Shown here: positions 4,957 to 5,799 of the stretch, in pieces
Layout of the letters: each line of letters begins with the position of its first letter
Numbering within the stretch: the stretch's first letter is position 1
Assembly (NCBI GenBank): GCA_015486145.1
Contig: WFSH01000036.1
Location: 1-5,799, forward strand
DNA length: 5,799 bases
Reading direction: 5' to 3'
From: Mesoaciditogaceae bacterium
GTDB taxonomy: Bacteria; Thermotogota; Thermotogae; Mesoaciditogales; Mesoaciditogaceae
The notes under the pieces: model-generated
The model's input: only the letters and a program-made list of their open reading frames with translations
What the model was told of the DNA's origin: nothing
The model's database searches: none
Made by a program: the position numbers and the translations under genes

Positions 4957-5115
4957 TTAAAAAGTCAACATGTTTTTGATCCACCAGAGCCAAAGTTTTT
5001 GATCCTCTTCCTTACTAATTAAGTTTGCTGTTTCCTTCTTGTTCTGGGAAACTTTGAAGGAGACTGCTGTTATTATTTTAACATTTGCAATTACAGCAAT
5101 GTGTGAGAAAGTTGA
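4957..5115 (-). pseudogene. Possible gene remnant: 52-codon open frame without a start
   Basis: The minus strand is open for 52 codons to a TAA at 4959-4957, with no ATG, GTG or TTG that would retain most of it. The product has a hydrophobic first half (IAVIANVKIITAV) and a charged, Trp-rich end (KEEDQKLWLWWIKNM), which looks protein-like. An upstream ATG (5146) in another frame reads M-F-F-C-P-S-L-A-F-I-I-N-F and would join by one frameshift. No family is recognised; chance openness is quite possible. Confidence 0.15.
4972..5005. repeat. Two 11-base direct repeats, 23-base period
   Basis: GTTTTTGATCC occurs at 4972-4982 and again at 4995-5005, exact in all eleven bases and 23 bases apart, close to two helical turns. 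The copies face the same side of the helix and lie 60 to 93 bases upstream of the -35 box of the minus-strand promoter at 4884-4912, a place where an activator or repressor could bind. Confidence 0.5.
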
Positions 5116-5157
5116 TTATAAAAGCTAACGATGGACAAAAAAACATTTTGACATTTC

Positions 5158-5192
5158 ACAAAACGCAGAGACACTTTTTAGAGTGCCTCTGC
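5158..5192 (-). terminator. Intrinsic terminator of the gene ending at 5205
   Basis: An 11-pair stem (5165-5175 with 5182-5192) encloses a 6-base loop. The only non-Watson-Crick pair is a G-U wobble in the minus-strand RNA, but it would be an A-C mismatch in plus-strand RNA. The minus strand continues GTTTTGTG, a modest U-run. The stem begins 12 bases after the TAA at 5207-5205, the normal terminator position. Confidence 0.65.
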
Positions 5193-5204
5193 TTTGCTCT
5201 GACT

Positions 5205-5799
5205 TTATTTTCTCGCAGTCTTAAAGAATGGCATACTACCTTTCTTAAATCTCATTTCGTTGTTCAATCTCATCGGTTGTCCAGATGTCGTGGTCGTACT
5301 GTTGACCTTGAATTTGACCAGATCAATTTTTAGCCCTGATAATTTGATTCTTATTATTCCCACTCCCTTGGCAAAATACGCTTCTGCCATTGGCTGATTG
5401 TAAGTATTAGGCGTGGCTGTAAAACTCACATGCAAAACATCTTTGTAGATTTTCCCTTGAATATTTATGCTTGGGATTATTTCTGATGTTCTTATGAATG
5501 TTTCAGGATATGGGGTTCCATTTGTTATTGCTGTGGCAACAAGCGTAAGTGGAGACTGATTTATTCCTGTATTCACATTGTCTATCATCCTAAAGCCGTT
5601 TATTGTTTGCTTTAAGTTATTTGTTCCATTTCCTCCATATATTCCATCCCAATAGACCTGTCCAGCAGAGTTCCTCCAAAAATACACATTCATGCTCCCG
5701 CCGGTAGCCTTGTATGTTGCTACAAGATCATTATGATTGTTGAACGAAGTCGAGGCGTATGTTATGTTTGCAGTTGATGGCAGTGTTATAGAAGAAGAT
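5205..5799 (-). CDS. C-terminal part of a secreted-type protein of unknown function (partial)
   Basis: The frame is open from the window edge to a TAA at 5207-5205 and encodes at least 197 residues. The first ATG inside is at 5693, but reading continues through 35 further codons with no stop (S-S-S-I-T-L-P-S-T-A-N...), and the ATG lacks a well-spaced ribosome binding site, so the true start is probably outside the window. The visible part is rich in Thr, Asn, Ser and Gly with beta-like stretches and no cysteine, typical of exported proteins. A segment G-K-I-Y-K-D-V-L-H-V followed by A-Y-F-A-K-G-V-G-I-I-R (about residues 115-150 of the visible part) resembles the YKDV...YYAKGVGLIK pattern common near the C-terminus of many lipoproteins. 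Function is unknown. A terminator follows directly. Confidence 0.65.
   Translation of the reverse strand, partial: SSSITLPSTANITYASTSFNNHNDLVATYKATGGSMNVYFWRNSAGQVYWDGIYGGNGTNNLKQTINGFRMIDNVNTGINQSPLTLVATAITNGTPYPETFIRTSEIIPSINIQGKIYKDVLHVSFTATPNTYNQPMAEAYFAKGVGIIRIKLSGLKIDLVKFKVNSTTTTSGQPMRLNNEMRFKKGSMPFFKTARK

Larger units (their letters stand above)
4687..5204. other. Gene-poor regulatory region
   Basis: About 520 bases with no convincing complete gene on either strand. It contains, from right to left on the minus strand, the terminator of the gene ending at 5205, a short open frame without a start, two 11-base direct repeats, a strong promoter, an intrinsic terminator, and then the promoter of the UPF0104 gene. 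An 11-base perfect palindrome, GGAGAATCTCC (4758-4768), lies between that terminator and the second promoter and could be a small operator. The signals are mostly on the minus strand. Confidence 0.6.

Noticed and set aside
5205..5693. The last gene as complete, beginning at ATG 5693.
   Set aside because: The same frame stays open for 35 more codons to the window edge with similar composition, and the ATG has GGGAG only one base away, which is not a working spacing.

Overview
The window comes from an AT-rich bacterium with strong GGAGG-type ribosome binding sites and near-consensus sigma-70 promoters. The mix of secreted beta-strand-rich envelope proteins, a PadR/NifX-type regulator and half-size permeases would suit a thermophilic or anaerobic lineage such as Thermotogota. 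That placement is an impression from gene content, with no marker gene behind it.

Layout. Bases 1-171 look like the right end of an IS200/IS605-family element: a short open frame ending at 58, two twin hairpins, a terminal hairpin and a TCAA end. Two plus-strand genes follow (335-979 and 985-1593). They encode small secreted proteins that resemble each other and are probably beta-barrel-like envelope proteins. They converge, across 34 bases with no clear terminator, on a minus-strand operon (3490 down to 1628). This operon encodes a PadR-type repressor fused in frame to a NifX/NifB-like cofactor-binding domain with a C-terminal coiled coil, then two half-length DUF318/ArsP_1-type permeases. 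The operon starts from a perfect TTGACA-N17-TATAAT promoter whose -10 box lies inside a PadR-like inverted repeat. A likely arrangement is a self-regulated sensor controlling a two-subunit transporter; the ligand and substrate are unknown.

Upstream, also on the minus strand, is a UPF0104/AglD-type multi-spanning membrane protein (3625-4674) with its own promoter. The next ~520 bases hold no convincing gene. They do hold a strong extended -10 promoter followed within about 60 bases by a strong intrinsic terminator (a candidate tiny RNA or attenuated leader), a pair of 11-base direct repeats 23 bases apart, and a possible gene remnant. The window ends in the C-terminal part of a secreted-type protein (5205 to the edge), followed by its own terminator hairpin.

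The most unusual feature is the padR-nifX gene. A full Shine-Dalgarno sequence and ATG sit inside the continuous reading frame exactly at the domain junction, so one frame may yield both a fusion protein and a free NifX-like protein.
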